Shown: positions 1-8,940 of the stretch, piece by piece
How positions within the stretch are numbered: position 1 is the stretch's first letter
Layout of the letters: the number at the start of each line of letters is the position of its first letter
Assembly: GCA_024223125.1 (NCBI GenBank)
Contig: JAAEOP010001121.1
Location: 1 to 27,249, forward strand
Reading direction: 5' to 3'
Source of the DNA: Chloroflexota bacterium
GTDB lineage: Bacteria; Chloroflexota; Anaerolineae; Promineifilales; Promineifilaceae
Length of the DNA stretch: 27,249 bases
Made by a program: the position numbers and the translations under genes
Notes under the pieces: model-generated
The model's input: the letters and a program-made list of their open reading frames with translations, nothing else
Told to the model about the DNA's origin: nothing
Databases searched by the model: none

Positions 1-129
1 ACAGAAAGCCAATCTCAGTAGATAAAATTCTTGCCACGAATTTCACCAATTCACGAAATTTAGACGACTTGTACATTTAGAAATCTCGGATTTCTGTACT
101 CAACTTGAAAACTTGTCGTTTCTTAACGG
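1..129. other. Non-coding window edge downstream of the GH4 gene
   Basis: No convincing gene. It contains a small hairpin at 79-95 (AGAAATC, loop TCG, GATTTCT) and, at 36-62, an imperfect 'cacgaatttcac' direct repeat of the low-complexity kind common between genes here. The hairpin could help end transcription of the minus-strand gene that stops at 130, but no T-run follows it in that direction, so a terminator call is weak. Confidence 0.35.
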
Positions 130-1512
130 TTAGAATTGGGGCAGCACATCGGCAAAGGTGGTTAGGTAATCGTCCAGAATTGCTTTGGCACGGCCGATGT
201 CGTCAATCATCGGGTCCAGAAGAAGCGTTTGCAAAGCTAAGGAACGGTCGCCAGTTACGGCCGTGTCTACCACCATCTCCACCAACGCCGCCTCCCGCCG
301 CAGCAGTTCTGCTACCGGTTCCGGCATCTCCCCAATTTGTGTACCCTGCACCCCCATTCCATTAACAACGGCCGGTATCTCCACAATTGTCTCCTCTGGC
401 AAATTGGAAATGGCGCCGTTATTGGGAATGTTAACCGTTTCATCGTAATAATTTTCATCTCCAACAATGGCGGCAATTAGTTCCACAGCCCCTTCACTGT
501 GGGCGTCTTTCATACTATCAACTGGCGTCTGTCCGGAGGATATCTGCTGCATCATATTGTGTAAAAAGTCCCGTGCCGCTTCATTGCCATCCCAATCGTA
601 CAATGGAATTTTGTATGTTTCCCACGGCCGTGCGGCCGCATCATGCAGCCAGGGCAAATACTCCACCAAATGTGTATCTCCGGGAATGGGGCAAAACCCA
701 AAAAGGCAGAACAGTTCCATGGAAAATGGTTCCATCGTTGGCGGCGCATTGACCGCTGCTTGCCGCAGCGCCGGGTATAAATCCTCACCAGTCTCCTTGT
801 CTCGAATATCCATTAACCAGATAAAATGATTGAGTCCGGCCGATTTGATGTTAAAGTGACGACGGCCGATCTCCGCCATTTGGTGAATGGTTCCCACATT
901 GCCGGGGTCAGAGTGCAAGTTCACTCCATCGGGTACAGAAATGCCAATTTGCTTCCGCAGCAAGATGGCTGCCATGCCATACCCTACATTGATCTGGTGA
1001 CATTTGCCGACAGTTTTGATACGGCCGTATTTCGTCACCGCCCTTGTTATTCGTGGTAGAGGGTTGCTAAAGTTGATTAGCCAGGCATCGGGGCATAATT
1101 CCTCCATATCGCGTACAATCTCCATGAAGGGTGGAATTTGGCGGCAAGCGTGCATGAGACCGCCCGGCCCGCCATTTTCACCATACGGCTGGCGCAAACC
1201 GTATTTTATTGGAATCTCCCAATCTAGCCGCCACAAAGTTTCCCGCGGCGGTACTTCAATGGAAACGATAACAAAATTCATCCCCGCCAAAATTTCACGC
1301 CGGTCGGTTGCCGCACGAATAGTCATATTGGCTCCCCAGGCATCGTTCATATGTTCAGCCACACGGGTGACGGTGGTCAATGATTGTTCGTTCAAATCTA
1401 CCAGAGCCAGCTCACTTCCTCGTAAACGCGGGTCGCGGACAATGGTAGCTAAAGTGGTGGGGCCAAAACTGGCGCTGCCGGCGCCGATGATGGCTATTTT
1501 TGTAGCGGGCAT
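130..1512 (-). CDS. Glycoside hydrolase family 4 protein (alpha-galactosidase/alpha-galacturonidase-like)
   Basis: About 460 aa, normal for GH4, the family that cleaves glycosides by an NAD+- and divalent-metal-dependent redox-elimination mechanism in the cytoplasm. Seen: the N-terminal Rossmann loop IIGAGSASFG (residues 8-17), the NFSNPLP segment (147-153), the metal-site pair CH in GKCHQIN (C171, H172) and the conserved AGLNHFIW (H229). CH rather than CN in that motif points to unphosphorylated substrates (MelA/LplD side of the family) rather than 6-phospho-glycosides; the exact sugar cannot be told. The reading frame extends upstream to a TTG at 1524, but GGAGG lies six bases before the ATG at 1512 and overlaps that TTG, so the ATG is chosen. 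It is divergent from the SDR gene across about 230 bp. Family is confident, substrate is not. Confidence 0.87.
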   Translation of the reverse strand: MPATKIAIIGAGSASFGPTTLATIVRDPRLRGSELALVDLNEQSLTTVTRVAEHMNDAWGANMTIRAATDRREILAGMNFVIVSIEVPPRETLWRLDWEIPIKYGLRQPYGENGGPGGLMHACRQIPPFMEIVRDMEELCPDAWLINFSNPLPRITRAVTKYGRIKTVGKCHQINVGYGMAAILLRKQIGISVPDGVNLHSDPGNVGTIHQMAEIGRRHFNIKSAGLNHFIWLMDIRDKETGEDLYPALRQAAVNAPPTMEPFSMELFCLFGFCPIPGDTHLVEYLPWLHDAAARPWETYKIPLYDWDGNEAARDFLHNMMQQISSGQTPVDSMKDAHSEGAVELIAAIVGDENYYDETVNIPNNGAISNLPEETIVEIPAVVNGMGVQGTQIGEMPEPVAELLRREAALVEMVVDTAVTGDRSLALQTLLLDPMIDDIGRAKAILDDYLTTFADVLPQF

Positions 1513-1742
1513 AAGTTCCTCCAAATGATAATTTCAATAAGTGCCATATAATAACGGCAGATTTCAAAAATGAAAATTGTAACCTGAACGTCCCTACCCT
1601 TCCCTGACGGCCAGGAAGACACCGAATTACACAATTTGTTAGGTGATATTCCCAATACGCCATTGTCAGAGGGTGTAGACAAAACGATCAATCATTTTAA
1701 GGCCGCAATAGCCGCTGGCCATTTGTAAATAAGGGAAAGAAA
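1513..1742. promoter_or_regulatory. Divergent intergenic region between GH4 and SDR genes
   Basis: 230 bp with no plausible gene. It must carry promoters for both flanking genes. Both genes have purine-rich ribosome sites (GGAGG for GH4, AAGGGAAAG for the SDR). A TATTAT-like element lies on the minus strand near 1546-1553, but I find no matching -35, and no clear operator palindrome. Shared regulation is possible and unproven. Confidence 0.35.
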
Positions 1743-2531
1743 ATGATGGAAGTTTATTCTGAAAAAAGCGTATTTATCACCGGGGCTGGAGCGGGTATTG
1801 GGTTTGGCTTGTGTGCTGCTTTTGCTAAGGGTGGTGCGACGGTAGCCTTAAACGATGTAGATGAAAAACTGGCTCAAGAAGCGGCCGTCAAAATTAACAC
1901 GGCCGTCTCCCACCCCCGCGTCACTCCTTATTCTTTTGATGTGGCTGATGTGTTGGCCGTACAAAAAGCCATCCATGATTTTGCCGAGCGGCATGGCTGT
2001 CTGGATATTGTTATTGCCAACGCTGGAATTACGCAGTACGGTCGTTTTCTTGACTACACTCCCCAAGACTTTGACCTTGTGACCGGAGTTAATTTGCGGG
2101 GAACATTTTTTACAGCGCAGGCGGCCGCTAAAAAGATGATAGAGTTGGGGACGGTTGACGGCCGTATCCTGCTCACCTCATCCGTGACCGGAGTACGCGC
2201 CTTCAAAAGTCTGGGAACGTATGGCATGACCAAAGCGGGCATCATCCATATGGCGCGGGTATTGGCGCTGGAACTGGGTGAATATGGCATCACTGTTAAT
2301 GCCATTTGCCCAGGGGCGATTGTGACTGAACGCACGGTAAGCGATGATCCTGATTATGCAGAAAAATGGGGAGGGGTGACGCCAAACGGCCGTGCCGGAC
2401 AGGTACAAGACATTGTAGATACCGCCCTATTTCTGGCTTCTCCATCGGCCGGCCACATCACCGGCCAAACTATTCAGGTAGATGGCGGCTGGTCGCTCCG
2501 CAGCCCTATCCCAGAAGACCATCCTGATTAG
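1743..2531 (+). CDS. SDR family NAD(P)-dependent oxidoreductase
   Basis: 262 aa, a classical short-chain dehydrogenase length. Seen: the cofactor loop TGAGAGIG (residues 13-20), the structural NAG motif in IANAGITQYG, catalytic Ser147 in LLTSSVTG, and Tyr160/Lys164 in YGMTK. The C-terminal ITGQTIQVDGGW is typical of FabG-like and sugar or polyol dehydrogenase members. ATG-ATG at 1743/1746 follows AAGGGAAAG, and either could start the protein. The gene is convergent with the PH-domain gene (8 bp apart) and divergent from the GH4 gene. With a sugar-acid dehydratase nearby, oxidation of a sugar or uronate is a reasonable guess, but SDR substrate cannot be read from sequence. Confidence 0.93.
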   Translation: MMEVYSEKSVFITGAGAGIGFGLCAAFAKGGATVALNDVDEKLAQEAAVKINTAVSHPRVTPYSFDVADVLAVQKAIHDFAERHGCLDIVIANAGITQYGRFLDYTPQDFDLVTGVNLRGTFFTAQAAAKKMIELGTVDGRILLTSSVTGVRAFKSLGTYGMTKAGIIHMARVLALELGEYGITVNAICPGAIVTERTVSDDPDYAEKWGGVTPNGRAGQVQDIVDTALFLASPSAGHITGQTIQVDGGWSLRSPIPEDHPD

Positions 2532-2539
2532 AGTAGAGA

Positions 2540-3049
2540 TTATCGCTGCCGGGCCAGGTCTCGCTGGGCGTCTACCAATCCCAAGACTTGCTCCGGATTG
2601 CCGACCCCTTTAAAGATAAAAAGATGGCTCTGGCTGGCGGTCTGGCAGGAAACATCGCCGAACTTGAACAATGTTGGCAATATACCCTGGCGAATGATAT
2701 TGATGTCTTGTACGTTGACCAGATCGGCTGTGGAAAGGGTGTGGTGGAATGGGCTGCGCTGCGTGGAATCAACGATGCGTTGGTTGGTAATTAGCCAGAG
2801 ATCATTTCGGTAGCGGTAGAAGTCCAGGGCAACGGCCGTCACTATCCCCAAGACCACAATGATAATCAGGCCTGTCCACAGCCAACTTAAAAACGTTACC
2901 CGGCTGGCTACCCAACCAAACAGCGCCAGCAGCAATAAAGCTACAACCATAGCCACAACAATGTCTAGAACCACCCGGATAGGATGCCGCCGGATCAACG
3001 CGATAACCTCTTCATCTTTCTGTAAGGTAATGGGATATTTTTCAGCCAT
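2540..3049 (-). CDS. PH domain-containing membrane protein (bPH_2/YdbS-like)
   Basis: 169 aa. Two hydrophobic helices near residues 25-48 and 55-76 are followed by a domain starting YRNDLWLITNQRIVDSTQ and continuing VNVQDINIIRQGIL, FKFGDV and IFKGVGNPEQV. The 'W-x-(I/V)T-N-x-R-I' followed by 'V-x-D-I' pattern is typical of the bacterial pleckstrin-homology family 2. These proteins are membrane anchored with a cytoplasmic PH-like barrel of unknown ligand. The start is supported by AGGAGA seven bases before the ATG at 3049. It lies downstream of the DUF4203-like gene on the same strand, across 169 bp of hairpin-rich DNA, so co-transcription is uncertain. Confidence 0.82.
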   Translation of the reverse strand: MAEKYPITLQKDEEVIALIRRHPIRVVLDIVVAMVVALLLLALFGWVASRVTFLSWLWTGLIIIVVLGIVTAVALDFYRYRNDLWLITNQRIVDSTQRSPFHHTLSTADLVNVQDINIIRQGILPTLFKFGDVSCQTASQSHLFIFKGVGNPEQVLGLVDAQRDLARQR

Positions 3050-3128
3050 GTTTGCTTCTCCTATTTATACTCTGACTCTTTGAGTTTTCATGGAGTTTTA
3101 CATTTTTCGGCGAATGAATTCGCTGCTA

Positions 3129-3207
3129 CGGTTGCAAAACCGACCTTCGTCGGTTGGTTCCAGTCGGCGAAGGTCGACTTCGCAGACGTAGTAACGGTTT
3201 TCAACCG
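3129..3207. repeat. Cluster of four short hairpins between two minus-strand genes
   Basis: Seen directly: CGGTT-gcaa-AACCG (3129-3142), overlapping AACCGAC-cttc-GTCGGTT (3138-3155); then GCGAAG-gtcga-CTTCGC (3167-3183) and CGGTT-ttc-AACCG (3195-3207). The outer CGGTT/AACCG units are mutually compatible, so alternative foldings are possible. It lies just past the stop of the DUF4203-like gene and could act as its terminator or mRNA-end stabiliser, or be a REP-like palindromic element. No T-run is present. Confidence 0.55.
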
Positions 3208-3218
3208 CCAACAATCTA

Positions 3219-3845
3219 TTACCACTGTGCCAATTCCGCATCACTTGCCGAACGATACTGCATTAAGAAGCCGATGAGGAGTAATATGACCCACAGCAGC
3301 AGCCAGAGTAGGGAACTACTTATGACCTCGCGGCCGACAAATAGGTTAGAGCGGAATTGTTCCACCGTGACGACGCCTAACAACATGGCAAAGCCGGTAA
3401 TGAACATGGTGGCCCCATACACGGCCGTAATGCCCATCACCAACAATGCCTGTAAATTGGCCCGCCGAATTAATAAAGCAAATAGAATGGCTCCGGCTAC
3501 AGATAGTAACAACACCAGCAGCGTGTTGCTTAGACCAACGGCCGTGACCACCACCGAAGTCAGCCAAAAACCAAACAAGGCTCCCAATATAACAATGCCG
3601 ACTGTAAACAAAAAATAAGATAGCCCTGCCAAAACAAGCCCCGTAATAAGCCCCACAATCCAGCCGACGATGACCATTGTGGACGTGTAATCAAACACGG
3701 CCGCAATAATCCCTTCCCCGACCCAAAAACCAACGATAAAACCAAATATAGGCAGCAGCAATCGAAAAAACCGAAAACCACCAAAACAAAATACTGCCCC
3801 AATTAAGAGAATTACAAGTGCTACTAATATTGAAACCAAACCCAT
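3219..3845 (-). CDS. Polytopic membrane protein, DUF4203/TM198-like
   Basis: 208 aa, almost entirely hydrophobic, with about seven predicted helices starting at residue 4. Features such as FRLLLPIFGFIVGFWVGEGI and GALFGFWLTSVVVTAVGL (glycine-rich helices in two similar halves) resemble the DUF4203/TMEM198-type fold. No enzymatic motif and no known function. An in-frame ATG at 3857 exists, but the GGAGGG directly downstream of it is the ribosome site for the ATG at 3845 (5-base gap), so the shorter start is used. It is divergent from the dehydratase gene and 169 bp upstream of the PH-domain gene. Confidence 0.75.
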   Translation of the reverse strand: MGLVSILVALVILLIGAVFCFGGFRFFRLLLPIFGFIVGFWVGEGIIAAVFDYTSTMVIVGWIVGLITGLVLAGLSYFLFTVGIVILGALFGFWLTSVVVTAVGLSNTLLVLLLSVAGAILFALLIRRANLQALLVMGITAVYGATMFITGFAMLLGVVTVEQFRSNLFVGREVISSSLLWLLLWVILLLIGFLMQYRSASDAELAQW

Positions 3846-3864
3846 CTTACCCTCCATATATAAC

Positions 3865-3891
3865 TTGTCTGATGTTAAGCCACGCTATACT
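3865..3891 (+). promoter_or_regulatory. Candidate sigma-70-type promoter of the dehydratase gene
   Basis: TTGTCT (3865-3870) and TATACT (3886-3891) with a 15-base spacer, 40 bases before the ATG at 3932, which has GAGG five bases ahead of it. The boxes are close to consensus but the spacer is short. The same 86-bp gap must also hold the DUF4203-like promoter. Confidence 0.4.
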
Positions 3892-3931
3892 ATCTTGAAG
3901 CAGACAAAGTACCAAATAAATTGAGGCTAAT

Positions 3932-5653
3932 ATGACAGATAAACAGAAACTTCGCAGTCAGGAATGGTTTGGCAACCGGGACGTGTTGGGTTTTACCCAC
4001 CGTAGTTGGATTAAGAATCAGGGGCATCCTGATCATATGTTTGACGGCCGTCCCGTTATTGGCATTTGTAACACCTGGAGTGATTTGACTCCTTGCAATG
4101 CTCATTTTCGCATTTTGGCCGAAATGGTGAAGCGGGGTGTCTATGAAGCAGGGGGTTATCCTTTGGAATTCCCGGTTATGTCTTTGGGGGAAGTGTTGAT
4201 GCGGCCGACTACTATGCTTTACCGTAACTTGGCCAGTATGGACGTGGAAGAGACGATCCGTGCCAACCCGTTAGATGGTGTCGTTCTGCTGACCGGCTGT
4301 GATAAAACGACCCCTTCCACCGTCATGGGAGCGTGCAGCGTAGACATCCCCACCATCGTTTTGCCCGGCGGCCCGATGTTGAATGGCAAATATCACGGCC
4401 GTGACATTGGCTCCGGCACCGACGTCTGGCGTTTCACCGACGATCTGCGTACAGGCAAAATTGGTATGGCTGAATACATGGAAGCCGAATCTTGTATGTC
4501 TCGCTCCGACGGTCACTGTATGACGATGGGCACAGCTTCCACAATGGCTTGTATGGTGGAAGCGTTGGGGTTGACGCTACCCGGCGCGGCCGCCATCCCT
4601 GCCGCCGATTCCCGCCGCCGTCGTCTGGCTCACCTGACGGGCAACCGTATTGTGCAAATGGTGAAGGAAGATTGTCGGCCGTCACACATCCTTACCCGCA
4701 ACGCTTTTGAAAACGCCATGATGGTTAACGCCGCTGTAGGCGGTTCGTCAAATTTTGTCGTTCATCTGCTGGCAATTGCCGGTCGGGTGGGCATTGACTT
4801 GACGCTGGACGACTTTGATCGGCTGGGTAGCCATCTGCCTTTGCTGGTCAATCTGATGCCATCGGGCCAATTTTTGATGGAGGATTTTTATTATGCGGGT
4901 GGCCTGCCTGTTGTCATTCAAGAGATGCGGTCGCATTTACATATGGATGCTTTAACAGTGACTGGGAAATCCCTGGCTGAAAATACAAGCGGCGCTCCTT
5001 GTTATAATCGGGAGGTTATCGTTCCCCTGGAAGAACCCATCAAAGAAAATGCCGGGCTGGCCGTATTGCGCGGTAATTTGTGTACCGATGGGGCCATTAT
5101 CAAACCGTCGGCCGCTACGCCAGAACTCATGGTGCATCGCGGCCGCGCAGTGGTGTTTGCAGATGTGGATGATTACCACGCTCGCATTGATGACCCCGAT
5201 TTAGATGTAGACAAGGATTGTGTATTGGTACTAAAACAGGTTGGCCCCAAAGGATATCCGGGAATGCCGGAGGTGGGCAATTTTGGCATACCGGCCAAGC
5301 TATTGAAGCAGGGAGTAGAGGATATGGTGCGGATTTCAGACGGCCGTATGTCTGGTACAGCTTATGGCACAGCTATACTCCACGTTGCTCCTGAATCGGC
5401 CGTTGGCGGCACATTGGCTCTGGTGCAAAACGGCGACATGATTGAGCTAGATGTACCCAACCGTCGCCTGCACTTGGATGTGTCTGCCGCCGAATTAGCC
5501 CGCCGCCGCGAAGTGTGGCAACCCCGCCCACCACATACTGAACGCGGTTACGTCAGTCTCTTTTTAGAACATGTGCAGCAAGCCAACTTAGGGGTAGATT
5601 TTGATTTTCTGGTGGGTAAGTCGGGCGCGGCCGTGTCCAAAGGCAATCATTGA
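3932..5653 (+). CDS. IlvD/EDD family dehydratase, sugar-acid (pentonate) type
   Basis: 573 aa. The family dehydrates dihydroxy acids with an Fe-S cluster and Mg2+. Seen: Cys55 in DLTPCN, Cys123 and Lys125 in TGCDKTTP (the Lys that is carbamylated in characterised relatives), Cys196 in SRSDGHCMTMGTASTM, and the catalytic Ser474 in GRMSGT. The ICNTWSDLTPCN opening and spacing resemble the [2Fe-2S] L-arabinonate/D-xylonate dehydratase branch rather than branched-chain amino-acid IlvD. The three Cys spacings match what I recall of L-arabinonate dehydratase (offset of four residues). Likely reaction: aldonate to 2-keto-3-deoxy acid in oxidative sugar breakdown. GAGG precedes the ATG. It is convergent with the response regulator gene (23 bp). 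The exact substrate is unresolved. Confidence 0.93.
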   Translation: MTDKQKLRSQEWFGNRDVLGFTHRSWIKNQGHPDHMFDGRPVIGICNTWSDLTPCNAHFRILAEMVKRGVYEAGGYPLEFPVMSLGEVLMRPTTMLYRNLASMDVEETIRANPLDGVVLLTGCDKTTPSTVMGACSVDIPTIVLPGGPMLNGKYHGRDIGSGTDVWRFTDDLRTGKIGMAEYMEAESCMSRSDGHCMTMGTASTMACMVEALGLTLPGAAAIPAADSRRRRLAHLTGNRIVQMVKEDCRPSHILTRNAFENAMMVNAAVGGSSNFVVHLLAIAGRVGIDLTLDDFDRLGSHLPLLVNLMPSGQFLMEDFYYAGGLPVVIQEMRSHLHMDALTVTGKSLAENTSGAPCYNREVIVPLEEPIKENAGLAVLRGNLCTDGAIIKPSAATPELMVHRGRAVVFADVDDYHARIDDPDLDVDKDCVLVLKQVGPKGYPGMPEVGNFGIPAKLLKQGVEDMVRISDGRMSGTAYGTAILHVAPESAVGGTLALVQNGDMIELDVPNRRLHLDVSAAELARRREVWQPRPPHTERGYVSLFLEHVQQANLGVDFDFLVGKSGAAVSKGNH

Positions 5654-5676
5654 GGAAAAATGATTGGGATTGCTGA

Positions 5677-6330
5677 TTACAAATCTATCTCATTAAGGGA
5701 AATCAGCCCTTGTTTGAGAGCGGCAATGACAGCCTGGGTGCGTTGGTTCATGTGGAGTTTGGTTAGAATATTACCCACATGGGTTTTGACTGTTTCTTCG
5801 CTGACGAATAATTCGGCCGCAATCTCCTTGTTCGTTTTGCCATGTGCCAGTAAGCGCAGAACAGTCATCTCTCGTTCAGTCAATTCGGCGGACACGGCCG
5901 TCGGCCGAATCACTTCTTGCAACACAGAACCGGCAATTGTAGGGTCGAGCATGGCCTGACCTTTAGCGGCCGCACGCACGGCCGTTAACAAAAATTCCGG
6001 GTCAGCATCCTTCTGTACATAACCAATAGCTCCGGCGCGGAGGGCGGCAATAACCCGCGCCTCATCCGTATGGGCTGTCAACACAACCACCTTCGTTTGC
6101 GGGCAGAGTTGTCGCACCTGTTCCGTTGCCGCAATGCCATCCATACCGCCGGGCAGCAGAAAATCCATCACCACCACATCCGGCAGCCAGCTTTCAATTT
6201 GCGCCAGACACCCTTCACCGCTGCTGGCTTCACCCACCACAGCCATATCGGCAAATGATTCCAGATATGACCGCAAGCCGCGCCGCACCACCTTATGATC
6301 ATCAACCAACACCACCCGAATTTTATTCAT
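5677..6330 (-). CDS. NarL/FixJ-family response regulator
   Basis: 217 aa. The receiver domain (about 1-120) has the acidic pair D10/D11, phospho-acceptor D56 in VVVMDFLLP, T85 and K107. The C-terminal LuxR-type helix-turn-helix (about 152-205) contains LTEREMTVLRLLAHGKTNKEIA and SEETVKTHVGNIL. It is a DNA-binding output regulator activated by phosphorylation. The start ATG overlaps the end of the upstream kinase gene in the string ATGAATAA, so the two are translationally coupled and are almost certainly cognate partners. Targets are unknown; no obvious operator is visible nearby. Confidence 0.96.
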   Translation of the reverse strand: MNKIRVVLVDDHKVVRRGLRSYLESFADMAVVGEASSGEGCLAQIESWLPDVVVMDFLLPGGMDGIAATEQVRQLCPQTKVVVLTAHTDEARVIAALRAGAIGYVQKDADPEFLLTAVRAAAKGQAMLDPTIAGSVLQEVIRPTAVSAELTEREMTVLRLLAHGKTNKEIAAELFVSEETVKTHVGNILTKLHMNQRTQAVIAALKQGLISLNEIDL

Positions 6331-8842
6331 GTTTCTTTCTCATGCTGCTAATCTTTAAGACCAGCAGTACAATGCCAAGCATGACCGTTCCCAGGATAAC
6401 CCAGGCGGCTAAAGAAGCCCAATGCAGTTGGTATAACGCTTGAATCTGCTGTGTCAGACCACGCGAGACGGTTTCACCGTTTTCCGGGTCTAGGAGAGGG
6501 ATGGGGTAGATGACCAGCAACATCTGACCCAACGCGGAGGACATAAAAGCAAAGTGGGGCAGGATAAAACCCAAAACGGATATGACAAATGCCTGGAGTG
6601 TTATGGCCAGATAATGGGCTGACGGCCGTGTGCCTCCCAACTGAAATTCACGTCGCTGCATTATTAACGTGATACCGCCCGCCAACAACAACGCCACCAC
6701 GCCCAACACCCAGTTTTCGCGCCAGGCCAACACAAAAGAAAGAGCAATGCCAATGGGTAAACTAAGCCGACTTACCAGATCCCAGGAGTGATCTGCCGCC
6801 TGTTTTCGCGGGAACGATTCCACCAGCAAGGTTGACTGATGGGCGAGCAAAAGAGCCAGCCCTAAATTGGCCAGCAATCCCACGATGAAGAGGATGTTTT
6901 CAGTGAGATTTGGCGCTATGACCAACAAGAGCAAAGGTATTGTTGCCGCCAGCAGCACACAGAAATACGTACCGATGAGCAAACTATAGCGGCTGGCCGG
7001 GGACAAAGATGTGTTTGGCCGCCGCATGAAAATGGTTAGCCCGGTCAAGGAGAAGATGTAGACGAGCATGGTCGTAAACGGCGGCCAGAAACCAGACCCC
7101 CAGGCAGGCAGTAAAAGAGCATACCCCTCGGCGGCAATCTCAATAGAGGTGGTCACAATTTGCGGGCCTAACAAGGTATAAATAGCTTCCGTTAAGAACA
7201 GACTGGTAGCGCTGCTCAGAACCAGGGCTACTAAGACAGCATGAATGATCACCTTGTTGATCGCCCCCGGTTCCGGCCAATGTCGGGGAGCCAGTAGCCC
7301 GCCTAAAGCGCCCAGCAGCGCCCCGGCCAGAACTGCCGGCCAGAAGCCGCCATACACCCACCAGATGATGCCATTGACTGCGTTGGTCAGCAGGTACAAA
7401 AAGTGTGCTTCAGAGTTAGCAGTCGCATAACCATGTTGCAGCAATGTCTGGCTGCCGATGACGCCGGCTGCCGCTCCACCAACGGCCGCAAAAAAGATCA
7501 CGGCCGTAATCGTCCCCGTTACCCCGCCAGCCAACATGTTGACAGAGCGGCCGTTTTGCTGCAACTGTTTTGCGCCCAGGCAGCCAATAATGGCCGTCAG
7601 CAGAACGGCCGCCAACAAACACAACCCGCCAATGAAATTGTTACCCGACGGCCAATCAGCCACATACCGGCCCGGCAGCAGCCCATACAAGGGGTAATAA
7701 CAAACCACAGCCAGAACCAGACCGCCCAAAAATCCGGTCAGTCCCAGTTTACTCAATAAATAATCAGGCTTTTCCACGACAAATTCCTTTTGGAGAATAA
7801 ATTCTTCCAGAGGGATGGCGATATGTAGGTTGGTACCTTCCCCTGGCGTAGATTTGACTGAGAGGTTGCCGTCTAAAGCGGCCGCACGCTGGCGAATATT
7901 TTGCAGACCCATACCGTTGGTCACAGCCGTTATCTCAAACCCCTGTCCATTATCTTTAATTTCCAGAACCAGCGCGTCGGAAACGGCGCTATCCGCCGAC
8001 CTTTCTGTGTCCAGCTGCAGGATAACTTGTTGGGCGCGAGCATGGCGGGCAATATTGCTAAACGCCTCCTGCGTCATCCTAAAAATCGCTTCTTGTGAGC
8101 CGACGGGAAAACGTTCTTCTTCTGGCAGTTGGCCGATGTTTACCTGAACGGCCGCACCCGTGCGGTACTCTAACGCCAGGGCCTGCTCTTGCAGCGCGTC
8201 TACAAGCCCTACTTGTTCTAATGGGGCGGGCGACAACTGTTGCAGCAACGCATTCATTTCCACCAGGGCGGCTTTACTGCTGGCCCGGACATCGGCCAAC
8301 GCTGTTTGCGTGCCGACCTCATCTTGCTGCCAACGCGCCTGGGCGGCGGCTGCGCTGATTTGAATGCTGAATAATTGTTGCTTGATAGAGTCGTGGAGAT
8401 CGCGAGCCAGCCGGTTTCGTTCGGACTGGGCAGCCGTTTCACTGGCCTGGTGTAATTGGCGTTCACGGTATTCGGTTAACGGCCGTTCTCGTTCTGCCAG
8501 TACACTAATCTGTGAGAAAATACCGGCCAACGTCCCTTGTTTGCGAATATTAAAGGGAGGTAACGGCCAAAGATTCACCAGATGCAGCATGACTTCATCC
8601 AACAGACGGAGTGAACGCACCAGGTTTAGATTTAGCAAAACGCCAACCAATCCCACGCCAGACAGCGCAATAAGCAAGCGTCCTACTAATTCCATTTGCC
8701 ATAAAATTGACCACAGCAAGATGCCCACACCGGCCGCAATGAGATGAGTCAGAAAAAGTTGAGCGGCTAACCCAACTGACATCTGGTTTGAATCAAGCGG
8801 TGGCATCTGGCTTCCCGGCATTGTCAGTTTATTTTTGTTCAT
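6323..8842 (-). CDS. NarL-type sensor histidine kinase with a large C-terminal membrane domain
   Basis: 839 aa. Two helices (about 25-48, 53-75) precede a HisKA_3 dimerisation domain with ERNRLARDLHDSIKQQLFS (phospho-acceptor His150) and a HATPase_c domain (QEAFSNIARHA near 260, DNGQGFE near 300, GMGLQNIRQRA near 315, ending about 350). After FILQKEFVVEKPDYLL come roughly 470 residues with ten or more hydrophobic helices and no recognisable family. Sensor kinases normally place membrane sensing modules before the catalytic core, so this order is unusual. GGAGG precedes the ATG at 8842. The gene overlaps the downstream regulator by eight bases. The signal is unknown; the C-terminal domain may be the sensor or a transporter-like module. 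Confidence 0.93.
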   Translation of the reverse strand: MNKNKLTMPGSQMPPLDSNQMSVGLAAQLFLTHLIAAGVGILLWSILWQMELVGRLLIALSGVGLVGVLLNLNLVRSLRLLDEVMLHLVNLWPLPPFNIRKQGTLAGIFSQISVLAERERPLTEYRERQLHQASETAAQSERNRLARDLHDSIKQQLFSIQISAAAAQARWQQDEVGTQTALADVRASSKAALVEMNALLQQLSPAPLEQVGLVDALQEQALALEYRTGAAVQVNIGQLPEEERFPVGSQEAIFRMTQEAFSNIARHARAQQVILQLDTERSADSAVSDALVLEIKDNGQGFEITAVTNGMGLQNIRQRAAALDGNLSVKSTPGEGTNLHIAIPLEEFILQKEFVVEKPDYLLSKLGLTGFLGGLVLAVVCYYPLYGLLPGRYVADWPSGNNFIGGLCLLAAVLLTAIIGCLGAKQLQQNGRSVNMLAGGVTGTITAVIFFAAVGGAAAGVIGSQTLLQHGYATANSEAHFLYLLTNAVNGIIWWVYGGFWPAVLAGALLGALGGLLAPRHWPEPGAINKVIIHAVLVALVLSSATSLFLTEAIYTLLGPQIVTTSIEIAAEGYALLLPAWGSGFWPPFTTMLVYIFSLTGLTIFMRRPNTSLSPASRYSLLIGTYFCVLLAATIPLLLLVIAPNLTENILFIVGLLANLGLALLLAHQSTLLVESFPRKQAADHSWDLVSRLSLPIGIALSFVLAWRENWVLGVVALLLAGGITLIMQRREFQLGGTRPSAHYLAITLQAFVISVLGFILPHFAFMSSALGQMLLVIYPIPLLDPENGETVSRGLTQQIQALYQLHWASLAAWVILGTVMLGIVLLVLKISSMRKKHE

Positions 8843-8940
8843 GTATCCTCCAATGGTTAATTACCATACAGCTTACCTGGAAATACACATGCCTGTCATC
8901 ACGAAAGGGAGGGAATAGTTTTCCCCCAAATGGGTGATAT

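Noticed and set aside
3932..5653. Branched-chain amino-acid dihydroxy-acid dehydratase (ilvD)
   Set aside because: The ICNTWSDLTPCN opening and the TGCDKTTP and SDGHCMTMGTASTM spacing fit the sugar-acid branch better, and no other ilv genes are near.
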